A stretch of 64,000 bases of DNA from Leucaena leucocephala (GCA_037074615.1 CM073549.1:2175001-2239000); one strand, 5' to 3'; counted from the first letter of the stretch, positions 11,272 to 24,922 are shown. Translations and numbers: made by a program. The notes: generated by a model from the sequence alone, not told the origin.

Positions 11272-14200
11272 GTGTTCCTGCTACTTCCTACTTAACAGAT
11301 CTCAAGGAAGAGCCAGTTGGATTTTAATATTATTAATTAAATGTCCAAAATTTATTAAAGTGTGAATCAAATCGACAGGAAGATATTGAGCTGATGGATG
11401 CAATCAAAGTCAACAGCTATCGATTCTCTCTCTCCTGGGCAAGAATTTTACCAAGTATGCTTCCATCTAATATACAGTTTAATTGAGATACATTAATTAG
11501 TATTTAAGTTCTCATTTAATTTTTAATTTCATCTTACTTTATTCAAATTTAGTTTTGCAATTTAATTTCTTTCCTGTTGCAATAATAATAATGATTTTAT
11601 CATCGTAATCATCCCTACCATACTATGTAAAACTTATACTGATTATGTGCTATCTTATTACTCTAAATAAAATTCACATAATTTAACCAATGACAGCAAT
11701 AAAATTGGCTGAAGCAAGTTGATGTGAATTTTGCATTATTAGTCTGGATCTTAATTAAGATTAGCACATTTTTTGTCTTTAATATATGACCTAATTTTAG
11801 TCATAAATATAAAAACTATCCTCCATATTTATCAATTTTTTTCTAAATTATCCCTGTTAGTACTCCCATAACAATAAATCAAGTAAGAGAGGGAATATGA
11901 GTTAAAAAATATGATTAAGGTGTTTTAAAAAAAATATAGCATAGTAACTAATTTAATAAACTTCCTTAATATAATCAAATTAGTTAAATGAGTACATAAG
12001 TACTAATTATTTTATATGTGATTTTGAACAGAAGGGAGATTCGGAGAGGTCAACTTGGCTGGCATTGACTTCTACAACAGACTAATAGATGCTCTTCTTC
12101 TCAAAGGTTTAGTTTCAATCTTTAATTGTTTTCTTTTAGCAAAAGGGTGAAGGAAGGGGGTGGGGAAGCAAATTGGTCCATTTTCATCACATGCATTTGC
12201 ATGTTTGGAATGTTAAACTTACAGGAATCGAACCGTTTGTGACTCTGACTCACTTTGACATACCTCAAGAGATGGAGGTCAAGTATGGAGGTTGGCTCAG
12301 TCCCCAATCACAGTAAGCAACTTAGTTTTTCTTTGAAGAGATTTATTAGGGAACTTAAGTTTAAGTTCATGAGGATCATATATGTTGTATTGTGTGTTTG
12401 ATGAGCAGGGAAGATTTTGCATTTTATGCAGAAATTTGTTTCAAATGGTTCGGAGACAGAGTAAAGTATTGGACTACCTTCAATGAGCCAAATATTCAAG
12501 TGTCATTCGGTTACCGAAAAGGAACTGTTCCGCCGAGTCGATGTTCTAAACCTTTCGGAGATTGCATTGAAGGAGACTCAGAATCTGAGCCCTTCATTGC
12601 AGCCCATAACATGATCCTCTCCCATGCCGCTGCTGTTGACATCTATAGAACCAAGTACCAGGTAGTTACATGAATGACTCAAGAGTGATCTCATTGAGTC
12701 TCTCTCTCTCTCTCTGGTCTTTTTTTTTTTTTAATTAGAGGGGTAGGCGTTAATAGCTTAAGGTTATAAGAGAGATGGATTGGACCCAGACCTCTTGCTT
12801 ATATGGGAATTTTTATGATACTAGACTACACGGCCATTATTGTCTGAGTCTCATCTTTTACTAGTCTTTTTTTGTCCTTGGACCATAATCTTAACAAGTT
12901 TAAGCTTGAGTTTGGTTGATAAAGTAATAAACAAGAAATGGTTGTGAAATAAATGTGTTGTGGATGAATCATCCAGAGAGAACAAAAGGGGAGAATTGGC
13001 ATAGTCTTACAATCTGAGTGGTATGAACCTATCAGCAATTCTATAGCAGACAAAATGGCCTGTGAAAGAGCACTATCATTCACTTTCAATTGGTATGTTC
13101 ATTAATTTACCTTCTTTCATTTTGTACTTTTAACCCCGTAAAGCAGCAATTAAAGAAGATTTATTGTAATGTATCAGGTTCTTAGACCCAATCATCTTTG
13201 GAAAGTACCCTTCAGAGATGCAGAAGATTCTAGGGACTATTTTGCCCAAATTTTCCAGTACTGAAATGTTGAAACTCCAAAAAGGATTGGATTTTATTGG
13301 AATCAATTACTATTCCAGTTTCTATGCCCAAGACTGCATTTTCTCAACATGTGAATCAGGAGAAGGGATAACCAGAACAGAGGGTTTATACCTAAAGAGT
13401 ACAGAAAAAAATGGTGTCCCCATTGGTGAACCTGTAAGTAGCCTCAACTCTATGATTATGCTTTGATTTTCCCCTTCAAGAGATGATTCATAATCCATTA
13501 GTTTCTGCATTTGTATCCAATTCTGAAGAACTTGCAATCATGCAGAGCTCAATTGGTTGGAGTATTTATCCACAAGGCATGGAAAAAGTGATCACACATG
13601 TAAACGACAGATACAACAATATTCCAATGTTTATTACAGAAAATGGTAACCAAAACGAAGTATATATCTTCTTAATTGAATCCAGCTTCAGTGCATTTAT
13701 TTACAATCCAAAACCATTTTGTAGGGTATGGTGAGACGGATAATCCAAATTCCACCTTAAAAGAACATATTAATGACATCAGAAGAATCAAGTATATGGA
13801 AGATCACTTAAATACCCTGTTATCAGTAATAAGGTAAGTGTCAAGCACATCAATATATTTTGCTATTACATTCACTATAGATTTGACTAACATAATGAAT
13901 CAATAACAAACAACATAAACAACAAGCCTTATTCTATTAGGTAAAATCGGCTACATGATTTATATGGTGTAAATGTACTCTATCAATAACCAAATTGTTA
14001 ACTAAAAGGTAATATTCAATAACTCTATTAGGTGTTCTCTTTGACCTTCCTCTATCATTTTTTAGAAAACTCAGCACTATCTACTTTACTTAGTCTAATG
14101 AATCACCAAGAATAAAAGACTAAACTAAAATCATTTGTTTGTATAACATGTGATCAGGAAAGGAGCAAATGTGAGAGGATACTTTGTTTGGTCCTTGCTT

Positions 14201-14446
14201 GACAACTTTGAATGGATATATGGATATACAAGAAGATTCGGGTTATACTATGTTGATTATTCTACTCTCAAGAGAATTCCAAAATTATCAGCAAGTTGGT
14301 ATAAGCAATTCATTACAAAACATAAAACAGAGGCATTGAGGTCGGAACATGATAAAGAGCAGCAAAACCAGTACAGACAATTCAACACAAACGCCAAGGT
14401 TAAATCGGTTATACCAAACACCAATCAGCTTCGATTGCTTCAATAA
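9382..14446 (+). CDS. BGLU: GH1 beta-glucosidase B (BGLU45/46/47 type), intact
   Basis: Second intact secreted GH1 gene, a tandem paralogue of gene A with longer introns. Exons: 9382-9528, 9650-9716, 10208-10266, 11379-11454, 12032-12106, 12225-12312, 12409-12661, 12977-13092, 13178-13433, 13546-13645, 13725-13833 and 14158-14446. They join in frame to 544 aa. The Leu-rich signal peptide (MAIWKLQKTRLLLLLIL) is followed by FLFGTASSSYQ. Acid/base Glu in TTFNEPN (exon 7), nucleophile in MFITENG (exon 10), WSLLDNFEW in exon 12. Exons 9 and 10 are each one codon shorter than in A. Intron 1 carries a CT/AT microsatellite and intron 3 several AT-rich insertions. The C-terminal tail is Gln/Asn/Lys-rich and unlike that of A. 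Substrate is inferred from family only. Confidence 0.9.
9530..9576. repeat. (CT)n-(AT)n microsatellite
   Basis: About 12 CT units run directly into about 11 AT units, immediately after the exon 1 donor of beta-glucosidase B. The CT tract abuts the GT donor itself. Confidence 0.9.
11229..11269. repeat. (AT)n microsatellite in intron 3 of beta-glucosidase B
   Basis: About 20 uninterrupted AT units. Confidence 0.9.
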
Positions 14447-16541
14447 TTTGTGACTTTTGCTCAATGCTTCCATCTCCAAGCAGAATCTATGAACTTAATT
14501 TTCCCTTCATAAACATGTATTTAAATTCAACTGTGAAGATCTCAAGTTTGCATAAATTCTAATTTTGATTGAGTGAACAAAACTTTCAATTTAATTATGA
14601 AGGAATGTACACTACAAGGTATAGGGGCATATGATATTAGTCTTCTCCTTTTCATTTTTTTTTTTTGAACTTACCTTGGAATAAAATAGAGACGTGTGTA
14701 CTCTGTAATCAAAGGAATAACAGAAACAATTCTGGAATAAGCTATTCACAATGGACAATCCACGCATTTATATGTATCCATGCTTAAGCTAAGTTGTCAT
14801 CCATTGGTGGAGTCGGACCTTTAACAGTCAAAGGGTGCAATTTAATATTAAAATTTAATAATTAAAAAATATTTTAATAATTTAAAAAGTTAATTACATA
14901 CTTTTCTAGTCCTATTTATAAGTTACTCTAAGCATATTTTATACAGACTAAGAAAAATTTTAAACCTTATTAACTATATCATAAAATTTAATAACTTTCT
15001 AACTTTATTTTTATTTAATATATATCAAACCCAATAGAAACAAAATTAACATAAATAAATGAAGGGTAAAATTATATATTCATATAAAAAAATTTTCTCT
15101 CTATCCTATAAATTGAACTAAAATAAATATTCTACCTACCCTGTAAATAGGACCAGAGGAATACCTATAATAATTGTGAACTAAATCTTAATTTATTGCT
15201 ATTATAAGTTTACTTCATAACAGTAAAATGAAAATTGTTGTTCAAACAATTTTTTATTAAATAATTGTTTTATTTTGTATTGAATTCAATAAATTGCAGT
15301 ATATAAGCCCTAAATCATGTTTGAACATAGGAAATACATTTAATTAATTAAGAATATCTAAGAGTATAAAAAATCGAAAACAAGTATAATATTAAAACAA
15401 ATAGTTGGCTTAAAATAATCATAATAATAGCCTCTTCTCTCCATTTCTCTCCCTCAACTAAATGACAGCGGGTATGTTTGCATGGGTGAATATGTTTAAA
15501 TTGTATTAAATAAAAAAACTAGCATTAGTATTCAATATTCATACACATTTGAGTCAGATGCTGTTGGCTGATTGTGGTTTAAGAACACATAAATTATTCC
15601 AAGAAAGAATGATTATTAAGGATTTTATAAGAAAATTAATACTAGTATAAAATATTAGTGCTATATTTTAAATCATGTTTTAAGTTTTAACATAGGAAAA
15701 AAATTTAATTGAAACATCTCCTTACCATTCCTCACCCTTCAAAGACCATCCTCGTCCTCTTATTAGCTTCCTCCCAATTTTGATAAGCTTACGTATTTCA
15801 TTGATTTTGCTCCGAAGATGTTATGCTTAATTAATCATTGAGGATGTTCACTGTGTAGGTTTTGGGTAGTAATATACTTGTTGATCAATCATTACAGGAG
15901 CCAAGAGACATATAATCCAAGTTTGGTCAAACTGGAACCGAGAGAATTGAGAAGGAATCCCTGTTGCGGGTTTTTGCATATTTGCAGGAACTGGGAACTG
16001 ACGGCGCCGTGGACGGATGCTCAAATAAAGGTGAAATTAATCTAATAAGAGGATGAGGATGGTTCTTTTTGGCCAAGAAAAAGAGAGGATGAGGATGGTT
16101 CTGTAAATTGAGGGATGGTGCGGAGAAGTTTCTAGAAACGAAGGCCTGGGCGCAGAGATGCTCCTTGCCGACGGCTAGACCAGAGAGAACGGAGTAGGAT
16201 GTAATTTTCTTTTTTTCAATTTCTTATAAATTCCACATCTTGCTGATTTGGCAGTGTTTTTTTATACATAGGATGATTTAGTTATGATTTGGACCATTTC
16301 TTTAAAAAAGTTAATAGATAAAAGACTGCAAGGATTGAGTCCGACTCATATAAGTAAATTAGAAATTGAAGGATTTGGCACATTGTGATTTAATATCCTT
16401 ACTTTACTTTCTTTGAAAAAATAATATAAAATAAGAATATGTGCACCTCCCTTGAATCTTTCTTAAGCGCGAGGTAGTAAGTTCTTTCCCTTGGAAAAAA
16501 AGAGTGGCGAAAACAAAACTCTCTTTGGATACATATAATAT
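14447..16541. other. Intergenic between beta-glucosidases B and C
   Basis: Contains the B 3' region, a MITE-like repeat (14905-15150, related to 6465-6680) and AT-rich DNA. At 15897-16047, after a ttacag, there is an open stretch beginning SQETYNPSLVKLEPREL that looks exon-like. I do not recognise it, and nothing around it continues the frame. Confidence 0.4.
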
Positions 16542-17867
16542 ATGCGAACGAAGCCATTGTTGCTCACGAGAACAAGAGAAAGCATTATAATGGCTTTGGT
16601 ATGGGAATTGCAGAGAAGAGTGATTCTGCCAGTACTGTTGCTTCTTCTTCTGTCTTCAAATGATAAATTAGTAATAGCATTAAGAGCTCATTCCACTGAT
16701 CGTCCTTGTAATAATTTCCCAACCCACTTCCTCTTTGGCACTGCTTCTTCTTCTTACCAGGTTCCTTCCTGCTTTGTCAAGAATTCGTGCTGTCAAATCC
16801 TTAAGTCTACTTGTTCATTCTTTATCACTTTGTTTTCTGGGTTCGAAGGAGCATACTTGAGTGATGGCAAAGGACTAAGCAACTGGGATGTTGTCTCTCA
16901 CATTCCAGGTCACCTCTCATCATATTTACTGTCATATATGCATCACATATACTTTAACCAAAACACTATGACAACTTGCTTACTTTTCACTCAAGCTTTC
17001 AGTATTGTACGTTATTATTTCATTATTCTCAAATTATTGCAGGCAAAATTATTGATGGCAGTAATGGGGACATAGCGGTTGACCGTTATCATCGCTGCCT
17101 GGTTTTCTCTATATACACATTAACTTTTCATGCTTGATTAATTCATACTCATGCATGTTCTTTTGTTTTTAAAACAATGATATATTTACACACACACACA
17201 AGTATTTATCACAACTAAGCTAAGAGATCTGATTTTCCTTCACTAGTTTTACTTCTAGAGGAATCAGTTCAGAAGGACCCGTTGGAATTTAATTTTATTA
17301 ATTAAATGTCCAAAATTTATTTGAGTTTGAATCAAATTAACAGGAAGATATTGAGCTGATGGATGCAATCAAAGTCAACAGTTATCGATTCTCTATCTCT
17401 TGGGCAAGAATTTTACCAAGTATCCTTCAATCTAATACAGTTTAATTGAGATACATTATTATTTAAATTTTCATTTAATTTTTAATTTCATCTTGATTTT
17501 TAAAATTTTACAATTTAATTTCTTTCATGTTGCAAAAAAGTTAGATACTGATTAGTATCTAATCAGTTTATATATGATTTTGAACAGAAGGAAGATTCGG
17601 AGAAATTAACTTGGCTGGCATCGACTTCTACGACAGTAATAGATGCTCTTCTTCTCATAGGTTTAGTTTCAATCTTTAATTATTTTCTTTTAAAAGAGCA
17701 AAAGCTGTGAATGCATCAATAAAGAAGGTAAATGGATCCATTTCCTTGACATTGCTTGTTTGGAACGTTAAACTTACAGGAATCCAACCCGTTGTGACTC
17801 TCACTCACTATGACATCCCTCATGAGCTGGAGGACAAGTATAGAGGTTGGCTCAGTCCCCAATCACA
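16542..17867 (+). pseudogene. Beta-glucosidase C, exons 1-6 only
   Basis: Third GH1 copy, closest to gene B. Recognisable exons: 16542-16760, 16842-16908, 17043-17101, 17344-17419, 17588-17660 and 17780-17867. There are three defects. First, the acceptor before exon 2 is gg instead of ag; intron 1 (81 bases) is open and in frame, so it could be read through. Second, exon 5 is 73 rather than 75 bases, because a 2-base loss after TTCTACGACAG shifts the frame. Third, nothing of exons 7-12 follows; after the exon 6 donor the sequence runs within about 60 bases into the 3' end of the convergent PUS6 copy. A second ATG at 16590 (MALVWEL) better matches the start of gene B. Both catalytic Glu residues lie in the missing part, so no active enzyme is possible. 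Confidence 0.85.
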
Positions 17868-17922
17868 GTAAGCTAATTTAGTTTGTTGCGTCCTTACTTA
17901 CTAGGATGAGAAACCCTTTCAA

Positions 17923-20900
17923 TTAGAACGACAGCACACTCAAAAACTGGAGGCAAAAAGAAATGGGACTTTGCCGTTGCTTCTTGCCAATAAGCATACA
18001 CTCTAAAGCATTTTCACACCTCCACCAAGGAGACCCAGCTTTGTAAAAGTGTTCCCCATCATCCCACGATATTTGACAGGCTTGAAGGCCAATTGCAACA
18101 CTTGGTTCCTTCCCATGTTGCGCAATCCAATTTAAAACAGCCATTTCCTTTTCACTCTCACCAATGAGATCTTCCTTGTGTTTTCCAAATGGATTAATTC
18201 CCGGGTTAGCCATCTCTGCAACTGCAGCTGGCATGTACATAGAATCACCAACTAGTGGTGCCTTGCACGCAGCAAATTGGGCTCGAATCTGCACATTTAA
18301 ATATATATATATCAAATTCAGTTTCACAAGAAGGAAAAAACATGAGAAAATCCTAGATTCATCCATTATAAAGGTAAAATTGGAAATACTGGCAAACAAT
18401 ACCAATCAGTTCATCTTAGGAGAAAAAAGAACAAGTAATTTATACCTGATGGGTTTTACCAGTAAGAAGGTTGATTGTACACTCATACGCATAATCTTGG
18501 CAAGGCCATCCACAGTCTTCAATACAAAACTTGTCTTGAATAAGAGTGGTTGGCCGGGGGACCTCTCTGCATTCCACGAACTCAAGTTGACACAAGTGCC
18601 ATCCCTAAACGTAATCTGCATCACATAAACCAATACGGTTTAATCTCCATAATACATTACTCTTCTCTATAAACTTCTTGCGCACAGAAAACAAAATGTT
18701 TCCAAATTCAACTTTGCAAAGAAAAAAGCCCTTGTCAATTTCCATATCATGTTTCTATAGAAAATACAGTTTATTAAATAAGTAGAGGGTAATGGTCAAA
18801 TTAGTCTCAGTCATAGAATATAACAATCATACATGTTGGTGGAGTACTAACGTCCATCATTGTTAATGCATCTAAGCAAAATCTAATGGATAAGTAAGAA
18901 TGTGATATTTGCAATTTTTAAACACCCCCCCCCCCCCAAAAAAACTTCTGCTTATTTTTCAAGATTTCACTAAATAACTAGAGCAGCGTTTTTGTATGTA
19001 TTTAAGAACATCTTCTGTTAACTCTAAGGAAGATTGCCACTCAAGTTCTGCTAATGAGACAACCATATAGGCTCGGGCACATGGCCTTGCCTTATCTATC
19101 TGGGGATGTTCCCACCCCAAGTCCAATAAATGAAGCTTACTCAACTGTAAATATTTAGCTATTTCAAGGTTATCAAACACTGTTTTCAAATCATACCCAT
19201 ATGCACGATTACCTTCAGAAATAAGACGAGGAGCCATGTTAATTGGACGCATATAATGGCTAAGAATTCCACATGGCAGAGGAGCAGCTGCTAGGGCGAG
19301 ATAAAGCTTCTTCACCTGTTTCTCCTGGATAAGAATGAACACCCAAAAACATGAGACAAATACAATAATGAATGGACTTAATCTGTATATCACATTCACT
19401 ATTCAACATGGAAAACCATTTTACAAAAGGCAGGCCCTTCTCAGTTTATGTGCTACAGTAATCTAGAAATACCTTTGCATGTTTTCATGCATTACAAGCC
19501 ATACTAACATGACATAAGAGATTACATCACAAAACTTACCCTGATTTTACCATGAAAGACAGAGCAATATTCTTTAGTCCTTGCGAATACTACACTGCAT
19601 GTAAATTACCATCCATTACAATCTATGACAGATAGACTGACAATGGGCAACAAAAAATTCGAGAAAATAAAGTACCAGCCTTCCGTGCAATTGTCTATCT
19701 GATGGGTAGTCATCAATGGGGTCGTAAGTCCCAAGGCACGAGTTGCAAAGGTTGCACAAGTTTCTTCAATGTTGTCAGTGGTGCCACCTACCTAAACCAA
19801 GAGACAGCAATACTTAAAGGAAATGACAAACCATATCATAATCACAGGTATGAGATGCACAAACAAATTTCCAAAAATATCATACAGAATCTGGAGTCTA
19901 AATCCTCATAGGATAAGCACTTCATTGCTTAGTGTTGTATATTGAGTTATAAGCAATCTATCAAGGTAGTTTTTACCAATAAATCATTGCTACTTCAAAA
20001 ACAAAAACAAAAAAGAAAGAAAGAATTGTGTCCTTGTCTGATAAATGTCAGGCTATATTAAATAAGGCACAGCATTGTAATTTAAATATTGACAATCCAA
20101 ATCGTGTCATGTCTACATTAGTAGCCATGTTTCTTTGGCTGTGACATCTTATTTAGATTCAGGGTTTAGTTTGACAAGTTACTGAGCAGATTGCTATGTG
20201 ATGCCTACAACAGGATGAAACCTAAATTAATTTTACTATTCTCCACTTCCATGACAGTTTCATCAATGTCATAACCTGTAAAGTCCTTATTTTCTGAGAG
20301 AGAGCATTAAAAATCCTTGCCTTCAAAATTCTCATCATTTCTCTCTTAAAATTTCCCCAAAATCCATCAAACCTAAACCCTGTCCAGAGACTAAAAAATA
20401 AAAGCATTCAAAAGATTACCAAAAGCCCCTACAGCCCATCCCCGTTCCTTCAATATCATAAAATAAACCGTCAATCTATAACCTTGATTCATTCTCAAAA
20501 ACAATTCCGATGTCACTTCTCAACACAAGTAAGATATTGCAGCATTGACTACATACTGATGTTCCAGCCGGTTTATCCAAAACTACATATGACTCGGCCA
20601 CAGCAATGATTCTTGATCTCCAATCAATCTCATAGCACATAAAAAGAGACGAAATGTCAAATATGATCTTTTTCTTGTAAAATTAACACATAATTCTAAC
20701 AAGCATTCAGTAATACCTTGGAAAGCGTTTGGGGTGTACATGAACTCTTAAATAGGTTCCTGCTTCCACCAACTGATCCCCATGAGTTATACGAAAAGTC
20801 TTCTGAGCCTCTCGTATAGTTTTCCCTTTGACTGAAGATCTCTTTCTCAAAACTGATGGTTCAGTTGCTTCTTTGAATATCCTAATCTCCTCCTCAGTTG

Positions 20901-22203
20901 CAGTAGGAGGGGGTTGCGGACAGACAAGAGCATAGTATACAGCTCCAAATTGGATTAGATCTGCAACAAACCTTCAAGGAACCACACTTTCAAGTTATCA
21001 TGCCACACAACAATGGTGTCATAAATTGTTTAATTAGAAGAGAAGCAGAGTATCACTTACAAAGGAGGAAAATCTAGAGCCTTGCAAATATATTCTAAGA
21101 CAGGTCCTCCTTCTGAAACAACTAAGTGTTCGACTCTCGGTGGACAATTTTGTGATGGACACGGAAGCAAGCGATCATACTTCGGGTAGCTTAAACAAGA
21201 TCAAATCTCATTAACAAGCCAAAAGTAGAAGCAGTGGAAATCAATTTTTAGCAACCATAACAAAAAGTCAAGCTACTAATAATAAAGATAAGCATGAGCT
21301 TGGTTAAATAAAATCATGGAAGTGACGTGATCCAGCAACACAGTCAAGCTATTAAGTGATAAATGCATGGATGAAGAATTAAAATAGAAGCCTTATATCT
21401 CAAACGGTCACCAAAATGTCCCAAATGACCGGTATCATGCCAGAGAGCATATTCTAGTTGTAATTTCTCCACATTTCAAGAATCCAGCAGACCAAATTCC
21501 CCGAGGGCATTCACGCACATATATAATGAACAACATAGTGATTAACAAACAAATAGATAAGGACCACCCCTTTCTCATTTTAACAATTACTGGTCCTACT
21601 CAATCGCAATGAGCATAGAAACACAATAGCTCATCCTTTTAAAACTGGAACTCAGCACAGAAACTCTTGGGAAGATGCAGCTGTTATGCTCAAAAGGGCA
21701 TATCTTACGGATGATGATTTGGCCACGCACGCATGCAGTTTGAAGCATCAACAGCCCAGAAAGCAAAAAGCTTTCGTGCAAGAAAATAAATCACGAAAGG
21801 AATTTATGTTATTACAAGAGGAATAACAAACACCATTTCAAATCCATTTCTTACCAATGAGTTTTCTCGTGCATAATACAAAGAGTTTTCAGGTGAAATA
21901 ACTCTTTCAAGCGGAAAAAAAATAAAAAGAAATTATACAAGAAAAACGAAAGTGGGATAATGAAGGTACCCACCCATTAGAAGAAGAAGAAGTGGTGGTT
22001 GAGTTGTTTGAGTATACTCTTGAGGATTCACTAGCAAGTGCACTGTTATGCGAACTTCTCGGACAACACCATTTCAGAGAACGTTTGTTGTAGTGCTTGA
22101 TAAGAGCCGAATGGGAGATGTCAAGTGTTCGCACGAGAGCCATAGGTATACCGAAGCTCCGGTAACCACTGGCCAACATCGCAGCCATAGTCACCGACCC
22201 CAT
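17923..22203 (-). pseudogene. PUS6: RNA pseudouridine synthase 6 copy 1, disrupted
   Basis: Homologue of the RluA-type chloroplast-targeted RNA pseudouridine synthase 6. Exons on the minus strand: 22203-21974, 21189-21061, 20971-20717, 20638-20557, 19791-19676, 19594-19540, 19324-19213, 18615-18446 and 18288-17923. The catalytic Asp motif HQIDNCTEG is present in exon 5. Comparison with copy 2 shows two lesions. The acceptor before exon 4 reads ...tttttat|GTGC, where copy 2 has ...aatttag|GTGT. Exon 8 has an in-frame TAG (DYV*GWH) where copy 2 reads DYMEGWH. The last exon runs on about 27 codons past the WWR that normally ends the conserved region. A truncated product remains possible, but a full enzyme is unlikely. 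Confidence 0.8.
18959..19212 (-). other. Unidentified 84-codon open segment in intron 7 of PUS6 copy 1
   Basis: Directly after the exon 7 donor the frame stays open for about 84 codons, with a protein-like composition (for example LLDLGWEHPQIDKARPCARA), ending in TGA. Copy 2 has only about 140 bases of intron here and no trace of it. It could be a captured exon from another gene or an intron-retention product. I do not recognise the family. Confidence 0.45.
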
Positions 22204-22341
22204 CAAGGGATCTTCATTTTAAACTCTAGGAACCACGAAGCACTTTGCTTCTTTGCAACGCGCCGGACTTGACTCTGAGCAAGTGAACAGTAAGCACAAG
22301 ACGAAACCGTGAGCCTTATCAAGGTGACATTGACTCTTGTA

Positions 22342-22526
22342 TTTTTTTTTTCTCCACCCGGTTGACTGAAGTTTTACCCCGACTATACCTGGATCTGATC
22401 CGCGTCACGCACCTGGTTATAGTAGGTGAGTCTCTCAACGAGAATTTTCTGTGTACGCCAAGGCTCAAACTCAAGACATCGCTTAAGCGATACCGAGCCG
22501 TTTACCACTCGGACCAACTCCCGTTA
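22342..22526 (-). mobile_element. tRNA-derived SINE, family 1, copy 1
   Basis: Minus-oriented element with poly-A tail (T run 22342-22351). The head has an A-box-like GTCCGAGTGGTAAACGG and a B-box-like GAGTTTGAGCC. It aligns along its length with the copies at 31586-31770 and 56244-56433. Flanks gactcttgtat/ggctcttaaat may be a decayed target duplication. It sits just upstream of PUS6 copy 1. Confidence 0.8.
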
Positions 22527-22599
22527 GGCTCTTAAATATAAGTTGGGTTCGTTCGGCCCGGGCTGTGGCCCTTCTCGCTGAGATTGGTTTTCTCCTTCT

Positions 22600-22755
22600 T
22601 TTTTATATATGAAATTCTCACTGCTATTATAAAAATTTATTTAATAAATAATCTCATAAATTTTTTATAAATACTTTTTGAGTTATAGAGTTATACTCTA
22701 ATCTCAGTAAGAGACTAATGTCAAATTTATCTAAACTTATTTTATAACAAATATA
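22600..22755 (+). mobile_element. SINE-like repeat, family 2, 5'-truncated
   Basis: Resembles the family-2 repeats at 56665-56848, 58505-58695 and 62870-63055: a body with gaaattctcactgctatta..., a long AT interior with taaattttttataaatac and an end in tttatctaaactta. The head is missing. Confidence 0.5.
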
Positions 22756-24922
22756 TATATGAAATCAATTCACTTAAAAAAAAATCACGTAAAAAAATTT
22801 AAAATTTGTCATTATAAATTTGGGTATGCAAGAATTTCTTTCTATTTAAACATAAAATTTAATTTCATATTTTATGGATAAATAAATTTTTTTATTTAAT
22901 CTGTGATTAATACTTTTTAATTGTCTTTTTAATATAATTTATCAGATATTTTATCTTTAATTTAATCCCTCATACAAAAATTATCATAATTAATATAATT
23001 AAAAATAAAATATTTTATGATATTATTTATAATCCGATAGAAATTATTTTATATTACAATGTGCTTGTTATTTTCATTTTTCATAAGTTAATAAAAAGAC
23101 ATCCCACGATTAAGAGTGATATATTAACATTGAATAGACGATATATGTCATAGTATATTAGGACAAGTCAAAAACCGTGCGAAGAGTGTACATGATATTT
23201 GCTCTAGTGTATTATTGTTGATACTTTATACCCAAAACAAAATGGACAACAAAAATATTTTTTTGAAATGGAGAGGCCAAGGTTAAATATCATTTAAATT
23301 TTAATTTTTTTTAACCTTGACAATTGTCATATTTTTATGGCGAAATATATTCTCGTGTTACTTAAAATTTCAACGCCTTAATTAAAAATTTAATTTTTTT
23401 GATATTGAGAATTGACTAACTGAAAACTTCTATTCATCAACTCCTTGGTGAAATAAACAATGTTTCGCTTCCTAGGTAGGGGAACGAAAAGAATAACAAA
23501 ATCTTACAAGGCAAAAGATGAATTACAAAATTGTTTGTTAGCAAGAACCTATAAAAAGAACAAATGATATTGAGTAAGACATCTTTTGTGTCCCTATTGG
23601 ATGATCATATCTAAACTCTTCCCCAGTTTGACTTAACAACTCTTAAAATGAAGGCTGATTCAAATAAGATGTCGCGCTGAGGATAAACTCAATGAAGAGA
23701 TTGTCGAAGATACTATAGATTTTATTTCTTTAGCCATCAAATCCTCCTAGAAAACCTTCTCTTATCCAATCTTGCAGTTGTTGTCGAAGATTTTAGTCAT
23801 GATTTCAGACCTTATCAAAGCTGAAATACCGAAGACGCATGGGGATAAGGACGGTGAGTTTCTTGGGTAGGACAACAGATATGGAACTAAGAAGAGAGAT
23901 AATGGAGGAGTGATTGCAGGAAAAAAAGAGTAATTTCAAAGAAGAAAATTGTGAAAAAAATTTAGCTTATTAATGAGGGTGATAAATTAAAATTAATCAA
24001 TTTTTAAAAGATTATATCTACTTTTGGCATTCTTCAAAATTTAATAGTGGTAATGCTTATAGTAAAAAAAATTATTATTAAAATTACACATTAACTTTAC
24101 AATTATTTAATGAACTATCTATTTATTAAAAGAATTAATTAATTAAAAATTTATAAACTCTATGTTAATTAAATAACTTAGATTTTTGTCCCAGTGTATT
24201 AAGAATATTAAACAAATAACTATTACAAAAATAAAAAAAATAAGAAAAGGATAAAACTCTTAAATTTTTAAATAATTTTAGCCAAAATTAAGGAATTAGT
24301 AACGATAAAAGGTAAATTAGTAAATAAATTTATTTTAACATAAATTTTAATTAAAAAGTATCTATCTACTTACAATATTTTTAACGAAATTAATGGTTCA
24401 TAATTAAGGTTTATGTAATTAAATAAAATATAAGTGTATTTCAGTACTTCGAATAAGATTACTTCTACTAGAAGGATATTTATAAGTAAAAAAATATTAT
24501 AATATTTTACTCATCAGGTTTTTTAAATGTTTGTTGACATTACTTTATCCTTTTAATTGGCAATACACATGTACATTTGATATTGCAAACCCCCGAACAA
24601 TACTTGTGTTTTTTTTTTATCATCACGTAACATCTAATCCTTAAGTCATCCTCTAAGAGTTATTTATACGCCAAAAATTTTCACCATCAAATGAACCATA
24701 ACCTACAATCAAGATTATGTGATTATGTATACATTTGCTAAGGCCTTCGCATTCTTCTCCATTATATATTCCTTGTCAAGAAAAAAAATAAAATATTTAA
24801 AACTTTTTAAATAAGTATTAGTAGATGTTAGAAATAAGGTTGAGAAAATAAGAATATAATTCACTTCAATTTATCTTTAAAATATTTTTGTTGCATATAT
24901 GGAAACACTTATGGGTCACTGA
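22756..24922. other. Gene-poor AT-rich intergenic DNA
   Basis: No coding frame is supported. The less AT-rich patch at 23440-23930 is interrupted by stops in all frames and may be an old transposon or pseudogene that I cannot identify. Confidence 0.45.

Noticed and set aside
18925..18938. Poly-C run inside PUS6 copy 1 intron 7
   Set aside because: Simple homopolymer; likely slippage or sequencing noise, no function claimed.
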